Shown piece by piece: positions 46,481 to 58,182 of a DNA stretch of 64,000 nucleotides. The translations under genes and the position numbers were made by a program. The notes beneath the pieces were generated by a model, which saw only the letters and a list, made by a program, of their open reading frames with translations, had not been told where the DNA came from and did no database searches. The first letter of the stretch is position 1; each line of letters starts with the position of its first letter. The stretch comes from Oxytricha trifallax (taxonomy: Eukaryota; Ciliophora; Spirotrichea; Sporadotrichida; Oxytrichidae). The stretch covers positions 1-64,000 of the forward strand of contig ARYC01002748.1 of NCBI GenBank assembly GCA_000711775.1, written 5' to 3'.

Positions 46481-47037
46481 CCAGTTTCTATAAACGTTTA
46501 TGAAATTTAAATGTTTGGATATCCATTCTGAACTTACTAAAATTTTACTCCTAAATAGGGAGATCCACTTGGAGATCAACCTGAATCACATATATTGAGA
46601 AAGATGGAGGAACTTCTCCAAGTTTCAAAGTTTGACTTCCATTTTTTATAAAACTTTCTCCATTAAATTGATCCTAATAATAATTAATTAAATTAGGTGG
46701 TGCTCCTAATTTATTTAAAACCTAATTAGGAGGTTAAATTAAAGTTCAAAACCGTATTAGGTGGTAAATTAAAAAAATTAAATTGTAAAACTTCCCATCC
46801 TAATCTTGCGAGAACAAATTTAGGAGGACCACCTAACTTCACAAAACACATTTAGATGCATTTTAATGTATAAAATGGATGAATTAGTATATAAATATCT
46901 AAAAATTTAAGAAAAATAAAACAAATGTCACACACTCTGTCCTCATCAAACCTCTCTAAACCTTTGAGAATATGCTCTTACTCGTGTATAAAGGTAGAAT
47001 TTAAACAGCTTGTATAATTATTAATAGTATTTATAAA

Positions 47038-48438
47038 ATGAGCGGTAACTTACTTAGAAAAGCGGCATTGCTTAACATTAGCCAGCAAAAACTTTCTTAC
47101 ATGAATCAAAAGAAAAATGAGACTTGTGTGCCTCAACCTAATTTGAACCTGAAATTTTCTTACCCTCAGACTTTGAATAGCAATTAAATTGTAAAATAGA
47201 TATGCAGAGCTAAGAAATATAATGTGAGGTACCAATAAAAATGATTGAAGAGGAGAAAGAGAAAAAAGAAATAAAGATAGATCATTTTTGTGAAGGGTGT
47301 TAGAAGAGCTTTACTTATAAATCTGCTCTCAAACTCATACTTTAGAGCAGCATTCGAACAAACCCAAGCTCTATCTTAAGCATGATAAGATAGATGGAAA
47401 ATATTTCTGCCCTTACTGTAATAAGTAATACAATCATTCAAGGGATCTAAAAGTTCACCTTGAAAAACACCATAGTAAGAAATTTGAAGTCATAGATCCT
47501 GAGACTGGTGAAGTATTTCTTCAGAAAAGAAAGCCAAGAGATCCTTTAGAATTTCTGGAGCAAAGAGTTAAGAAAGAGAATAAACTCATTAAAGCAGTGA
47601 TATACCTCCCTGCCTCTGAGATAGTAAAAATTACTCTCAAAATGCATTCACTCAAGCTTCCAATATTGAATATAATTGGCCTAACTTAGTGCAAAGAAAG
47701 TTATCTTATTCTTGAAGATATATTTGAGAAAAAAGTCATAACTGATAAGCAGTTTGCTTACAAGATTTATCCATTCAATTACTTTAAATGCGATGACAAG
47801 TATCAAACGGAGTTTGTCAATGAGTATCAAGCTCTTTCTAAAGCAAGGGGAGGACAGAGCAGATTTATAGTTAAACTTGAAGCAATTCTCCTTGCTTAAA
47901 ATCATGTAACTTTTCGCCTACCTTTATACTAATGAAATTCAGTGACTATATTCAAGACTAAAGGTATCCAAAATAACTACCTCTTATTCTAACAAATGTC
48001 TGCAAAGGTATTGAGGAGCTGCATACTTTAGGACACGTGCACAGAAATTCAAAGCCTGAAAACATTATGCTTGACTTTTCACCACTCAGAGTGGTAATAA
48101 TAGACTTCAATAGATCGTAGAGAGTTGAGGCTTCAGGACTGGCCAACATTCGTGGCACTCATATTAGGTGAGATATCTGGGCTTTAGCAGCAATTATTAT
48201 AGAGTGCGATATGCACAGAAATGACTACTATAGTTGTAGAAGAGAAAAAGATTCAAAGCATAGAATCCAGCAGTATCTAGAGTAAAATAAGATAAAAGGT
48301 AAAATGAGAGATATGGCTGAGCAAATTATCCTGAAGCCTAACAACAGAGCAGAACATACAATCGACTAGATAATTAGTTGCTTAGGAAAAATTAAGTTTA
48401 GAAAGTTGCCTCATGATGCCAAGGTAATGTTTGAGTGA
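47038..48438 (+). pseudogene. TBE G 57-kDa zinc-finger/kinase gene
   Basis: ATG 47038. Shares with F the HRN change and the ~40-nt deletion of the activation segment. Unlike F it keeps the TGA (48436-48438). A 1-nt loss sits in the first finger region (about 47335). Confidence 0.8.
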
Positions 48439-48870
48439 ATATTTAAAATAAAACACCTAAAATACAAACTAATTTACACAACATTTAAACCCTAATAACC
48501 TACACAAACCCTATTAAAACCCAAATAAAGTATGCACTAATAGTCTACTTTTATCAATCAAAAACTCAATCAAACTACAGAAAAGGTTTTGGGGTTTTAA
48601 ATGCGCAAACAATACAATTTATCTTTAAAAAGCAAAGTAAATTAAGAGCACTTGATTTATTCAGGATCTAACTTTTTAATGAGAGCAAATTTCTTCAATC
48701 TGATTTCAAATTCAAGTAAAAGGGATAGTTAATTAGTACTATAGCTGGGAGAAAATCTTCTCTCACGCGGTTTTGGGCACCTTTCGGGAACACGTCGAAA
48801 AACTCGATTTAAAGTTTTGAAGTGCGTCAATAAAAATATGAATTTTATAAATATAAAATTTAAATATCAT

Positions 48871-50190
48871 CCACATAATACAGTTTGTTACCATATCTTA
48901 CGACAGATTATAAAAACCTTGGATATGGGTTGCAATCACTCTTTAGAATTATCTTTTATCAGAAAGTATATAACTTCAATCAAAAAGTATACAATAATCG
49001 GGGTAGTTATTTATAAATTATTATCCCTGGATCATTTTTAAATTAGTCAAATATATTTTGACTGAGAGATCACCATAGTATGGAACGTTGAAAATTTAAC
49101 ATATCTTGTTTTTAGTAGTCTTTGGGACCTGAGAGAAGTACTTTTTGAATCTCATGGTGACATGCTCCTTTTGAGGCAAAAACTCTCCATATTTTTAAGA
49201 ATAAATTATTTTACTACTAAACTTAATGAATTTTAAACAATCACTTTTGTTTTTAAATTTACTTTCAAATTCTCGAGCATTATGTCCTCTAATTTAGGAA
49301 ATTTTCATAGTCTATTATATAGAATAAAACTAATTTAAGTTTTTGTTTAAGATTTTTGATTTATAAAAAAATAATTGATTTTAATTATAAATTCAGTATG
49401 AAAATATTATAAACTACTTGCAATAAATTATTTTTTTTCTTCATATATAGTTCTGTTTTTAATTAAACACTGATTTTACTTTCAATTGTTATTAATAATT
49501 TAATTATATTTATTTCATAATTAATCTATAATATTTATGGGAGACTCTGATAGTTCTAAGTTCCAAAATAAATGAAATAATTGATAAAAAGACTTTCATT
49601 CTTAACTTAAATATTTATTGCTATTAATACTTCGTAAATTCAAACAACAGATTATTTCTATAAATTAAACTTTGGTAACTTGTAGATTATGACCAATAAT
49701 AGTTATAGGTAAATCAAATTTATTTTAACTAAAAAAGAGAATAGAAATAGGAAAATTTTCGAAAATTTAATTAATATTTATTTAACACCATTGATTTCCA
49801 ATAATATTACTATTTATAAATTGTTAAAATGTTTATTACCTCCTATATTCTCCTTAATATTCTAAGAACTAATACAATTTTATAGAAATATTGTCAATTC
49901 ACTCTTATGTAGATAATTTTTTATGATAATATTGAGTACTTTTGAAATAATTAAATTCTTATGAAGGTTTTTCCTAGGATTTTGCGGCAAATTCTAACTT
50001 TCTAAATTATTGCTGATTTAATATTATTTTAACCTCCTTTAAGAAAATAAAATCATAGGTATAGTAAAAAACATAACAATTTATTATTAAAACACAAGAA
50101 TGTAAGAGAAATAGAAATCTGCCATCTATAAACTTAATAGTCTAGTTTAATTGAAGATTTGTTGGACACATCATAATAACTCAGGGTAAT
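48871..50190. other. AT-rich germline DNA, no gene seen
   Basis: No supported feature. Scattered poly-T and ATTA repeats. Confidence 0.5.
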
Positions 50191-50197
50191 ATGCAAA

Positions 50198-50701
50198 ATG
50201 ATAACTCAGGATCATGAGCACATATTTTTCTAATTACCAAAAAATGAAGACATAGCATCCAGAAAGTCTGGCAAGATATGGAGGAATATTAGCAGCAAGT
50301 GTGTAGTGGTATTTTCGAGTAGTTATGATTGCAGGAAATACATGACTAGCATCCATAAAACCAACTCAAGACCAAAACTATATAGCAATCAAGGCTTTCT
50401 TCAAAGACTAGGTAAAACTCAAGTTCAAGTTTTTAAAGGCTATAAATTACTACCTATTTAGAGAAAAGTGAAAAATTTAGAAAGAAAATTACTCACTCAA
50501 CTAATAGTGTTTAAAGGAGACTTTAGGAGTAATAAAATGTGTGAAGATAAAAGAACACATGCTTTGAAGAGATACATAAAGCTCGACAAAGTTGTGCTGA
50601 TGGATCAAGTATATCAAATTAAGGAAGGAGTGTACTATCCAAATCTAAGAGATCAAGAAATATTAGCAAAAACGATAGAAATGTATTGGAGCATGAGATG
50701 A
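50198..50701 (+). CDS. Unknown ORF, 167 residues (MDS or germline-limited gene candidate)
   Basis: ATG 50198 to TGA 50699-50701. Reads HEHIFFQLPKNEDIASRKSG, a Cys pair (CVVVFSSSYDCRKY), then KNLERKLLTQLIVFKGDF, CEDKRTHALKRYIKLDKVVL and EGVYYPNLRDQEILAKTIEM. Base composition is less AT-rich than the flanks, and the charge pattern is protein-like. Just after the stop a second frame (DRQLLKMHGDNEIKQDSGSN) looks coding, suggesting the gene goes on after a shift or junction. No family recognised. Confidence 0.45.
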
Positions 50702-50839
50702 TTTAAATATGGTTTATTAACTAAAAGAAAGATGTCGACAGACAGCTCTTGAAAATGCATGGCGATAACGAAATTAAATAGGACAGTGGATCAAACAACA
50801 AATTAAAGGTCCTAAATGGTTCTGGTATATATACATCAT

Positions 50840-52333
50840 ATAAAAATAAATTATTCTTAAATAAGAAAAGTCTCCGATATAATGAGTGATTAAATTTATA
50901 AATAGGTTAAATAATTATTTAATTAAAATAGCATTATAAATAATAAATGGTCTTAGATATGCTAAGCTTTCTTCACTTTTATTGTTAATTTCATTGGTTT
51001 CGACAAGATTTCACAATCTCATTAGAGTCAAAATTCTAAATACCAATGTCTTTTGAGATTTCCAATTAATTTTTAGCTTCTATTTCGATTTAAAAGTAAG
51101 ATATATATAAATTTTTAAAGTAATATTCATTAAATTAATTACAATCAACATCAGTATGCATCAATGAAAAAATATTTATTAATATTTTGTCCATTTTAAA
51201 TGATAGCTAATAATCTAATAGATCGTTTATTGATCTTCCTCTCTGTTCTTTTCTATTCTATAATATACTGAAATATTGTGTAAGTACTCAAATCTTTATT
51301 AGCTCTTTTGTCCTTCTCATCATTAATTGCTTTACAAATTATTAATATTTAAGTAAAGGCTCAAATGAAATCATTTGAATATTTCACACTATTATCTATG
51401 AAGTGATAATCATAATAAATATATTTATAATGTAAATTAAGGACAACAAAAGAATTTATTGATTATTTTTATATCCTCTTTTAATAGTTTACAAGGAGCA
51501 TAAATTTTCAATTATTAACTTTGTGAAATGCTTTTGAGCTTCAACAGCTACCAATGACTGGTTATTGCATAAATTATAAATCTCCTTCAGTAACAATATA
51601 GCTCCAATTATTAAATTTCAATAGTGCATTATAATAGGGGTATAATATCAAATTGTTTGCAAGCATCTCTTTCTAAAATACTGAAGTTACTTTAAATTAA
51701 ATTGCGAAATTAAGTTTCATATATGTAAAATTTTTGCTATAGCTATATATATATATATCTAGTTTTATAATTAACTTTCTTACATTAATTTGAAATTAAT
51801 ATTACTTATTTTAGATTGTATAAAAACGCATGGTTAAATAGATTTGAAGATGAAAAGCTAAAAAATAATGTAAATTATTTCTCAAAAAAATGTGAACATT
51901 ATTATTTTATTAGCCAAGGAAAACAGAACCATAGACTTATAAATTTTAGATAAATTATTGGTGAAATGTTTTAGATTATAGAATAATTAAGATTATTAGT
52001 TTTCCACTCGGATGGTATGTTGTAAACTTTATATTAATTTTAAGCAATTTACAAGATTTAATTAAAAGAAATGAAATTTCCAATTTAAAAACCTTAAGTT
52101 TTACACTTTAAATTTTCTATTTAATCATTGATGATTGATATGAGTAAATTTCCAATATTGCTAGTCATAAAAGTTCTATGTGATAAGATTTTAAGCTTAG
52201 TATTTCATATTTGTTAATAAGTAAATCCGTCAATACATTGTAAGCTTTATTTGATTTATCTTTCCACTGTAGCATCGCATATCAAGATCGTATACTCTAT
52301 TTCTATGTTAAAATTAATAACTTTTTATTCTTT
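50840..52333. other. AT-rich germline DNA, no gene seen
   Basis: A (TA)n microsatellite lies at about 51745. No supported gene. AAT at 52334-52336 is the left target copy of element H. Confidence 0.5.
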
Positions 52334-52336
52334 AAT

Positions 52337-52389
52337 TATCAAAATTTATTCATTATCGAAAATTAATTAATTGATAAACATAATTCAAG
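52337..52389. repeat. Element H left terminal inverted repeat
   Basis: 53 bp, identical to the reverse complement of 56299-56351 with no mismatch. It overlaps the stop codon of the 57-kDa-like gene (52385-52387). Confidence 0.97.
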
Positions 52390-53926
52390 AACAAAAAATA
52401 TGGACTAGTTTCACTTGTATATCCTTAAGCGATGGAATATTAGTTAGTTCTGTTGAAACATGTTTTAACAGCCATCTCTAGGCTGAGTTGAATTTTTTAG
52501 TTTTTATTAAATGTTTTAGACAATCATTAATGCAGCTATGGTTGGCCATCTCCTGCAAGAATTCAGGTCCTACTATGGCTTCACTTATAATAACAAGCAC
52601 TGAAAAAACATCTTGTTATTAGTTGCCCTTTAGAACTTGAGCCCTATTACAAGTATAAAGATAAGGTATCATGGGTAGCATTTCATCGCTGCATACTTAA
52701 TTTTTCATGGTCGAGTACTTAAAGTTAGTAATAAAGACTGAAACTTATCCTTTAAAATATACTTTGACGTTTTCTGGCTTTAGGTACCTATGAGCCACTC
52801 CATTCAAGTGTAGCTCCTTTACAGCATTTATAAACTCTCCGAGGATAATTTAGAGTGTTTTATTTGAAGCTTTTTTCTATAAAATCTCCTTCAGAGTTGA
52901 ATCATAATATCTGCTGCCAAATACAAGCTATGAACTATCAACATAAAGCCCTCTCAAGTTATCCTAGAGTTTCGCATTTTGAGATTGGAGCATTAGAACA
53001 AATTTGAAATGTTGGTGAAGTCCATGAACCTTGTCAAAGTTATGCTCCAGTGACTTAAGTTTATGTACCTTAACATGGCTTCTCTTTGAGCTTATTTGAT
53101 TTTCTTAAGCTCTTATTAAGTTTAGGTTTTAAGCTTGTGCTAATAAGTTCCCAATCTCAAGTGATATAGTAAACGGCAAACTCCTGATATCAAGTTTTTT
53201 AAATTAAGTTTTACTCTGAACTTAAGTTTATGTCTTTGGTTTCGAAGCTTTATTTTGCTATGACTAAACTTCATTCAGCTTTTAGCAACTTTGATTGATC
53301 TATTGTCTGGCACTATGAATATTAGACTCTTCTTTTTAAAGGGATTCAGCTTCATATACGAGATTCTAAACTTCTTCAATTTCCTATAAGCTTACAGGTT
53401 CGGGTTATTAGTTCAGCATATTTGCGACCTAAAATAAATATAAAAAGCACAAGTTTACAAGGGAAGTATAGCCTGAAGACAAAAGTTGCTCTGCTGAATG
53501 TACTTGAAAGTGATCTTTAAGCGCTAAATAGCTTCTATATACTTCGTGAGTTTCTTTACAAGCCAAACATCTGTACTAGCCTCCAACTTTCAAGTGACTA
53601 TAGCAACCCTCAGATCTTTTATGGATTTTTGAGTGCCTTTTAAGTTGCTACGGAGTATACACTTGGCTGCAAGTAGGACATAGAGCGAGAAATTTCGACT
53701 TGTATGCTAGGTACTTTGACCTCACCGCTCTTCTGCTTTTCCAACTCTTGTATAGCTCTTTATATTCAGGAACTTTCTGGCTAATATAACTAAGCGGGGT
53801 TGTTTCAGGGGTCTTTTCTCGACTTTAAATAGTTTCAAAGAAACTAGAACTCAGATCTGGCTACAGAACCTCTAAAATGCTAGGATCGTCATCAAGTAAG
53901 ATTATGACTTAAACTTAGGTCTTCAT
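52385..53926 (-). CDS. Element H zinc-finger/pseudokinase protein (513 aa, uninterrupted)
   Basis: ATG 53926 to TGA 52387-52385, 514 codons with no internal TGA. N-terminus MKTQVQVIILLDDDPSILEV. Two C2H2 fingers at about residues 83-102 (CPTCSQVYTPQQLKRHSKIH) and 120-143 (CLACKE..LKDHFQVH). Next come a Gln-rich linker and a C-terminal kinase-like region with AHRYLKPENV at about 379 (catalytic Asp of HRD replaced by Tyr) and TNF in place of DFG, so it is probably a pseudokinase. A 30-nt stretch at about 53425-53454 has splice-like ends but is also open. Domain order and length match the TBE 57-kDa protein. Confidence 0.85.
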
Positions 53927-54422
53927 ATTTAGTACTAATAATTTTGATTAAATTTCAAAATTTTATTTAAACACATCAACTCTTAATTAACTGGATTTAT
54001 TCTCAACTATTAAAAATGAGCAAAACTTAGGATGAGTTTTTTTGAGTAAAAACTTAGGCGAAATAGATTAAAGAAGAAAACTCTTGTGGTACAGCAAATA
54101 AATTAAACACATATTTATGAGTAAAAGTAGTAAGTAATGAATAAAACGCTTAGATAATATTATTTCAAAAAAAATTTCAAATAATGCCTTAAAAAGTCTT
54201 TGTTGACATAAACTTAGGTTATAGATTTTAATAAATTATCAAAACTTCAATATTCTTCAAGGACTTAACTTTATGTTCTCGAAGACAATACAATTATTTA
54301 TGAGAAAATTTATTTACTATTTAATATGTTGGCTGGTTCCCATTGGCTAGATAGCCAACTTTGCTATTTAATAATTAATTGGGACCTAATTATAATTCAT
54401 TTCAGAAAGACTCAAAAACTCT
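53927..54422. other. Element H spacer between divergent genes
   Basis: Repeats of the motif AAACTTAGG / CATAAACTTAG, which also recurs through the neighbouring coding ends and after the 22-kDa gene (ACATAAACTTAAG). By position it corresponds to the motif fields of TBEs. Possibly binding sites for an element protein (inference). Confidence 0.5.
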
Positions 54423-55194
54423 ATGAACATAAGTTTCAGGTCATAGCAAGTCACGAACCAAAATTAGTTGGTAAACTATAGGCACCTTGAGGGAAGATTC
54501 AACACCAAGAGCGATTTATACAATTATCTAAAATTTTCTTGTAAGATATTATTTTTAATACGTATAGTGGGATATCACTTACCAACCCTCAAGAAAACAA
54601 GTTTGAGATTTTTAAAGGATGTGCTGGGAAGAAAAAAAAAGAGCTACTTAAATCCGCCGACATAATTTACGTGAACGTGCCCACATACCCTGAGATTTCT
54701 GTAAGCAATGTCTACAACTAGTTTAAGAATGATGAAATACTTGCAAAATATTTGAATATATACGAAGGAATTAGTGAGCTCCCAGACAGGGAATTTTTCT
54801 TTGGCGTCATCGGCACCTTGAGGAGCGAGTTTTATAAGGCTTGGTACATTCTTAACAGTAGCTGAGAATGTAAGGGCATATCGAGGAAGAAAAGTCTGAT
54901 AATATTGAAATCAATAAAGAGCTGCTCAAAGAGCTGGAGGCTATGCCATACTACTCAAGTAATGTCTATTGCTTAATCAAAATTATAGGAAAGAAAGGAA
55001 AAGCCTTGTCGTTACTGAAGCAAAATTCTCAGGGCAGGAAGTAGCAGAAGAAGAGGAAAAAATATGAAATTTCTTGCAGCTACCAATAATACATGGATGA
55101 ATAGGATCATCAAAACTTTAACAGTTAGCGGAAACAAGAAGATGCGACTATGACCATGCTAAGGTCTCCACCGGCAAAAAGGCTTTAACAGTGA
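54423..55194 (+). pseudogene. Element H 22-kDa-like gene (intron 54541-54567, two frameshifts)
   Basis: ATG 54423. A 27-nt intron GTAAGATATT..GTATAG sits at exactly the family position and joins NYLKFS to LGYHLPTLKKTSLRF. After an A9 run at about 54632, one extra A would be needed to stay in frame with ELLKSADIIYVNVPTYPEIS and LPDREFFFGVIGTLRSEF. These match the TBE core IPNYPEISV and FFFGVLGTL. A second shift near 54840 leads to EEEKSDNIEINKELLKELEA.. and a basic end at TGA 55192. The two shifts may be real damage, slippage sites or assembly errors. Confidence 0.75.
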
Positions 55195-55248
55195 AATTTT
55201 ATGTATAACATAAACTTAAGTGTTAACATAAATTATTTATATATTTTC

Positions 55249-56292
55249 TCAAACTTATGTCAAGAGACTATTCATCTTTTTTATGTGTCTTCTTTCAGTG
55301 CACCTACAGTCATTCTGATCAATATTTTCCAAGCTTTCGACTATGATATTTTAATGTTCTCTATTTGACATCTTAAAGTCTTTCTCAACCATAGTTTTCT
55401 TATAGTACCGCTTTACCCTTGAAAAAATTTCCTCAATACAGTTGAAGCATGATGAGTATGGAGCATTGTATATAAGCTTCCATCCTTGGTCCAATGCAAA
55501 ACCTTTGACAAGTTAAGAGTGATGGCTTCTGAGGTTATCAAGGAAAATGATTAAATTTTAGCCTTAATACTTAAACTTAAGTTGCTCAAATCCTTGTAAA
55601 ATGTCATTTTTCTTAATAGAAAATTTTCTTAAGACATAAGTTTCAAGTCCACACTCTGCACTCACCATGACGAGTGCTGCCATTGTGTCTAACTTCATTC
55701 CTTCTTTAAGTATTACCTAATTTTTATATAACCCAGCCCATGAATTGAAAGTAGTTTGGTATGGTTTAAAGATAGTCTCGTCAAGATAAATAATTTTGAA
55801 CCCCTAGTCATACAATTACACAACTTTCTCATAAGTACCTAATTATTATGTATAGATTTGCTATTACTTGAGTGGAGTTAACCTATAATTACTTCTGGCA
55901 ATTTTGAATTTTATACCATGATCTTGATAAATAGACCTCAAAAACGAAAGACTCAATTTAGACTCTGGATAGCTTCTATGAAAAAGTTTGGCTCTTTGAT
56001 TTAAGGAGAGGTGCTTCTGATGGGATAATGTAACATCGCTTACTAAATACTTAAGTTACTCCATTGTAATTTTATTCCTTCTTTTATCATGATTATATAC
56101 ACTATTAGCTATTTGGATCGAAAGCTAGCACTATTTTCTAACAGTGTATGTGCCTATGTTCAAAATTCTTGCTATACTTTTTACTGAGTTGAATGTGTTT
56201 TAGGTAGGCGATGGAGTCAATGTATGGATCCTAAGTAATAATATAAGTTGAGAAGTATATTCTTGATAGTTTTGATCATTAGTGTTTTTCAT
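55249..56292 (-). CDS. Element H DD34E transposase (347 aa, uninterrupted)
   Basis: ATG 56292 to TGA 55251-55249, 348 codons, no break. HTH-like region at about residues 34-58 (NSVKSIARILNIGTYTVRK). Catalytic acids D171 (IIYLDETIF), D252 (IIFLDNLRSHH) and E287 (APYSSCFNCIEEIFSRVKR), with 34 residues between D252 and E287. This is the DD34E signature of IS630/Tc1-mariner transposases, and TBE transposases share it. The start lies 7 bp inside the right inverted repeat. No missing key residue, so it is potentially active. Related to the 42-kDa TBE protein by motif order, length and position. Confidence 0.92.
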
Positions 56293-56298
56293 TTTATC

Positions 56299-56351
56299 CT
56301 TGAATTATGTTTATCAATTAATTAATTTTCGATAATGAATAAATTTTGATA
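56299..56351. repeat. Element H right terminal inverted repeat
   Basis: Exact inverted copy of 52337-52389. Lies immediately upstream of the transposase start, so it may also hold its promoter. Confidence 0.97.
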
Positions 56352-56354
56352 AAT

Positions 56355-57535
56355 GATGTAAAATTTTAATATTTAAAATATTTATAATTATATTTAGCAT
56401 TTCTTATTTCGAAAAGACGGTTTCTTTCTCTATAAATGATGTTTAATAATTTTATTTTCACAAATTATAATTGAAACTTTCGCTTTCATTCCATTCTTTA
56501 ATATTACCAAGAATTGGTTTCAGTTTCAATGTCATAATCATGCTAATTATATTCATTATTAACATCAAATAAACTGAATAGCATTTTATGATGCCTAATT
56601 CTTGAGTTCTTAAGTGATTTTCTATAATTCAGTTCTACTCAAACTCTTTAGCTTGACTTGTTATAAAAGTGACAAGTTGATATTGATTATGATCTGCATA
56701 TATATTTTTTCATAAAAATATTGTGTAGTTTGAATATTATTAACTTCTCCTCTGATAGTTAAATTAATGATGTATTTATAATAAAATGTATGATTAATTA
56801 ATTATAAAAAATATCAAAATTATTTATAGATGCATATGGAGATACTGATGATGTAATTGCACTCACGAAATATGTAATTTACAAGAAATATCTGATTTTA
56901 ATTAATTTATTAGAACCACGATATTTAACCAACAGAAAAAAGATGAACACCTAGAGAAACAGCTGAGAGAAAAGGCCATAGAATGTTTATATGGTTAGAT
57001 AGAAAGAATTCAAAAAGGTAATTATAATAAAGATAAAACATTTTTTAGATATAACTTTCTTAAACTAGTTCACATAATTTTATTCTATATTTATATAACT
57101 GTTACAAATAATTTATTTCATTTAAATAGAGCAAAACCCCCCTCGGTTAAACTTTAATTTACATTCCATAGATTTTAGAATAAGTATAAATTCTCTGGTT
57201 TGCTATAGTAATAGCTCTTAAAGTTAACACAACTAAATATTAATTATTAATATTTAAGTGTATTTATTCAATTTTATATCGATATAAATTTAGCTCTTTA
57301 ATCTTAAACTCTTTCTCTGTTCTTGCTATTATAGCTACTATTGTTGTTAATTTTTAAGCAACACTATACATTGGACTAAAAGATGCAATAAACATCAAAG
57401 AGAGCTGATTTGAGAGGATGGCAGTTTGAAATTAAAATATAATGACCCTTATAAAATAAATTGTAATGTTATGCTTCAGTTATTTAATTCATATCTATAT
57501 ATATATATATATATATTAATTTTAGTGCTAGCGAA
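56355..57535. other. AT-rich DNA with two short coding-like patches
   Basis: At 56930-57020 a frame reads KKDEHLEKQLREKAIECLYG and ends near a GTAATT donor-like site. At 57358-57440 another reads HYTLDQKMQQTSKRADLRGW. Both may be small MDS pieces. Nothing else supported. A (TA)n tract lies at about 57498. Confidence 0.35.
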
Positions 57536-57538
57536 ATC

Positions 57539-57778
57539 ATGGAGTAGCGACCAATACATAGATCGATAAAGCAGCAAATATAGGGGACATAGCTCCTGGC
57601 AGAGATACCATTGCTACTGGCAAGCTCAGACTAAAAGAGACTCATAAATGCCAAGAACTCCCACTTCAAGGTGGCTTCATCAGTAAGGAAACCACAAATC
57701 TCAAAAGACTCAGATCTAAATGCGGGAATGCAAAGAGAGCACTCTCAAAGAGCTGCTAAGCTTCAATTAAATGCGTGA
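57539..57778 (+). CDS. Unknown ORF, 79 residues, continuing in another frame
   Basis: ATG 57539 to TGA 57776-57778: MEQRPIHRSIKQQIQGTQLL then AEIPLLLASSDQKRLINAKN and SHFKVASSVRKPQISKDSDL. TAG/TAA code Gln several times. A second frame directly after (TLDEDEYNNKQIRKNTEILR) appears coding, up to about 57910. GC is higher than in the surroundings. Product unknown; MDS candidate. Confidence 0.42.
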
Positions 57779-57919
57779 CACTTGATGAGGATGAATACAA
57801 TAATAAATAAATTAGGAAAAATACCGAGATACTAAGGCTCAGATAGAAATTATCAGTTGATTCTACATGCAAATGGAAATATTTAAGGAATATTATTAAT
57901 TAAATGTGATTTTGTATAT

Positions 57920-58149
57920 TTAAATTTATCAGATAAATAATACTATTAATTTAGAATAGATGCCTCCTATAAATATTTATATTTATATCTTCTGTTATAT
58001 AATAAAATAGTCTCAATTTTATAAATATTGGAAAGTAAAAATAGATAATGCATTAATTCTTACATTAATTAAAGTTTATATATTGCCATGATTTTATTTG
58101 TTTTAAATCATAATGATTGTAATTTAGTATTTATTCCATAATAATATAG

Positions 58150-58182
<33 letters not shown>

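Larger units (their letters stand above)
44504..48599 (+). mobile_element. TBE transposon G (~4.1 kb), degraded duplicate of F
   Basis: The left end reads CAAAACACCAAAACACCTTC, where each C4 block has mutated, so the telomere-like motif is eroded. The right end is GGTTTTGGGGTTTTA followed by AAT. Gene order as in D. Long identical stretches with F (for example about 45320-45640 versus 40820-41160) show recent common origin. Confidence 0.9.
39806..48870 (+). repeat. Tandem duplication of a ~4.5-kb unit containing TBE F / TBE G
   Basis: The same flank, starting TCGATTTAAAGTTTTGA(A/T)GTGCGTCAAT, occurs at about 39806, 44307 and 48805, spaced ~4.5 kb. Unit 1 carries TBE F and unit 2 carries TBE G, with matching non-TBE flanks on both sides (left flank ..CTCTTAAGGGCTC; right flank ..AAAACTCGATTTAAAG). 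A third copy is cut off after ~70 bp. F and G share the same deletions and mutations, so a damaged TBE was duplicated together with its flanks. Confidence 0.93.
52337..56351 (-). mobile_element. Element H: TBE-like transposon without telomeric ends (4,015 bp)
   Basis: Perfect 53-bp inverted repeats (52337-52389 and 56299-56351, outer end TATCAAAATTTATTC) flanked by AAT on both sides (52334-52336, 56352-56354). Gene order and orientation equal a reversed TBE: zinc-finger/kinase-like gene (minus), small gene with tiny intron (plus), DD34E transposase (minus). Proteins are clearly related to, but distant from, those of TBEs A-G. No C4A4/G4T4 sequence occurs at either end. The transposase and the 513-residue protein are uninterrupted. 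The end could also be read as TA duplication (Tc1-like), but AAT matches the TBE rule. Confidence 0.93.
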
